DNA of 64,000 nt from Microbulbifer sp. HZ11. GTDB taxonomy: Bacteria > Pseudomonadota > Gammaproteobacteria > Pseudomonadales > Cellvibrionaceae. The notes under the pieces were generated by a model. The model saw nothing but the letters and a program-made list of their open reading frames with translations. It had not been told where the DNA came from and did not search any database. A program made the translations under genes and the position numbers. This document shows positions 63,132 through 64,000 of this stretch, one piece after another (position 1 is the stretch's first letter; each line of letters begins with the position of its first letter). Location: contig NZ_JELR01000002.1 in assembly GCF_000708675.1 (NCBI RefSeq), forward strand, positions 744,001-808,000. Reading direction: 5' to 3'.

Positions 63132-64000
63132 TCAGAACGCGATATCCGGTGGCGGCGCTACGCGCAGCACTTCCTGCACGGTGGTGATGCCAGCGGCCAC
63201 TTTGCGCGCCCCTGATAAGCGCAGGCTATTCATACCTTCACGCATCCCCTGGCGGCGGACCTGCTGCAGGTCGCAGTCGTGGGTGACCAGCGTCTGAATG
63301 GCCTCGGTAAACGGCAGGATTTCGTAAATGCCCTGACGTCCGCGGTAACCGGTATTGCGGCAATCGAGACAGCCCTCCGGCTGATACACCACCTCCGGCT
63401 TGGGCGCCTTCCAGGGTTTGACCAGCGCCTGCCAATCCTCGTCGCTCACTTGCGCCTTGCGCTTGCAGCTGGGACAGAGGGTGCGCACCAGGCGCTGGGC
63501 CATCACCCCCAGCACCGTGGACTTCAGCAGGTAATGAGGCAGTCCCAGATCCAGCAGACGGGTCACTGCGGTAGGCGCGTCGTTGGTATGCAGCGTTGAA
63601 ATCACCAAGTGGCCGGTAAGCGCGGCCTGCACCGCCATCTGCGCGGTTTCCAGGTCGCGGATCTCGCCCACCATGATGATGTCCGGATCCTGACGCATCA
63701 GGGTGCGGATGCCGGCAGCGAAGTCCAGACCGATGCTGTGGTGCACCTGAGTCTGATTAAAACTGTCCTCCACCATTTCAATGGGATCTTCGATGGTAGA
63801 CACATTGACCTCGCTGGAGGCGAGCTGCTTGAGCGCGGTGTACAGGGTGGTGGTTTTACCGGAGCCGGTAGGGCCGGTGACCAGTACGATTCCGTTGGGG
63901 CGGGATAACATGGTCTGCCAGCGTGCCAGATCATCGCCGGCGAGGCCGAGGTCGGTATAGGAGCGCGCCAGCACTTCCGGATCGAAGATCCGCATCACCA
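63132..64000 (-). CDS. GspE/PilB-type secretion ATPase, N-terminus outside the window
   Basis: The C-terminal about 289 residues; the frame is still open at the right edge. Walker A GPTGSGKTTT, Asp box STIEDPIE, Walker B IRTLMRQDPDIIMVGEIRD, His box GHLVISTLHTND, and the zinc tetracysteine (CPSCKRK and CLDCRNTGYRGRQGIYE). It powers type II secretion or type IV pili from the cytoplasmic side. The end KVAAGITTVQEVLRV is more GspE/PilB-like than PilT. Which system cannot be settled without neighbours. Confidence 0.9.
   Translation of the reverse strand, partial: VMRIFDPEVLARSYTDLGLAGDDLARWQTMLSRPNGIVLVTGPTGSGKTTTLYTALKQLASSEVNVSTIEDPIEMVEDSFNQTQVHHSIGLDFAAGIRTLMRQDPDIIMVGEIRDLETAQMAVQAALTGHLVISTLHTNDAPTAVTRLLDLGLPHYLLKSTVLGVMAQRLVRTLCPSCKRKAQVSDEDWQALVKPWKAPKPEVVYQPEGCLDCRNTGYRGRQGIYEILPFTEAIQTLVTHDCDLQQVRRQGMREGMNSLRLSGARKVAAGITTVQEVLRVAPPPDIAF

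Overview
The window looks like the chromosome of a marine gammaproteobacterium, most likely Cellvibrionales (a Microbulbifer-like organism). This is inferred from the canonical gammaproteobacterial block nudF-yqiB-cpdA-yqiA-parE, Kdo-type lipopolysaccharide genes (waaA, kdkA), glnE, a LetA/LetB (PqiA/PqiB-type) envelope lipid-transport operon and a GspE/PilB-type secretion ATPase. The species was not established. Host genes look GC-rich. The stretch from about 6.6 to 22.1 kb is visibly AT-rich and mosaic.

Region 1 (1-6563): ordinary chromosomal genes. These are a truncated quinone oxidoreductase, a periplasmic cupin-like DUF4437 protein, a short-chain dehydrogenase, the DEAD-box helicase RhlE, a BASS-family transporter and a secreted alpha/beta-hydrolase.

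Region 2 (about 6.6-22.1 kb): an integron gene-cassette array without a recognisable integron integrase (a CALIN-like array), ending beside parE. Eleven well-formed attC sites (about 112-145 bp, two length classes), plus two degraded ones, separate minus-strand cassettes. Several cassette products have domain signatures typical of anti-phage or toxin proteins: a SIR2-like protein, a TIR-like (PF10137) protein, a protein with a HEPN RNxxxH motif, and a protein with an HEYTH metallopeptidase motif. Others encode a GNAT-like acetyltransferase with a coupled 53-residue protein, a two-helix membrane protein and unknowns. Three cassettes have no convincing gene, and two of these are diverged copies of one another. 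Insertion sequences (IS91-like remnant, IS3, IS110 fragment, IS1182) have broken up the distal half. The proximal end has a cluster of 18-bp palindromes and an attI-like junction next to the parE terminator.

Region 3 (22.3-33.3 kb, all minus strand): parE, yqiA, a lipoprotein, cpdA, yqiB, nudF, two DUF4136-type lipoproteins, then a LetB-like protein with six MCE repeats and a LetA that is split into two overlapping genes.

Region 4 (33.8-52.6 kb): a TolC-family outer-membrane protein followed by a lipopolysaccharide/surface-glycan cluster. It contains a UDP-glucuronate epimerase, Kdo kinase, Kdo transferase, UDP-glucose dehydrogenase, several glycosyltransferases, a sulfotransferase, a YrbL-like protein, an ELM1-family protein and an O-antigen-ligase-like membrane protein. 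Together they suggest a phospho-Kdo, uronic-acid-containing and possibly sulfated surface glycan.

Region 5 (52.8-64 kb): ilvE, glnE, a gliding-type ABC system (ATPase, fused GldF-GldG-like protein, DUF4340 protein), a PhzF-family protein and the C-terminal part of a GspE/PilB-type ATPase that runs off the right edge.
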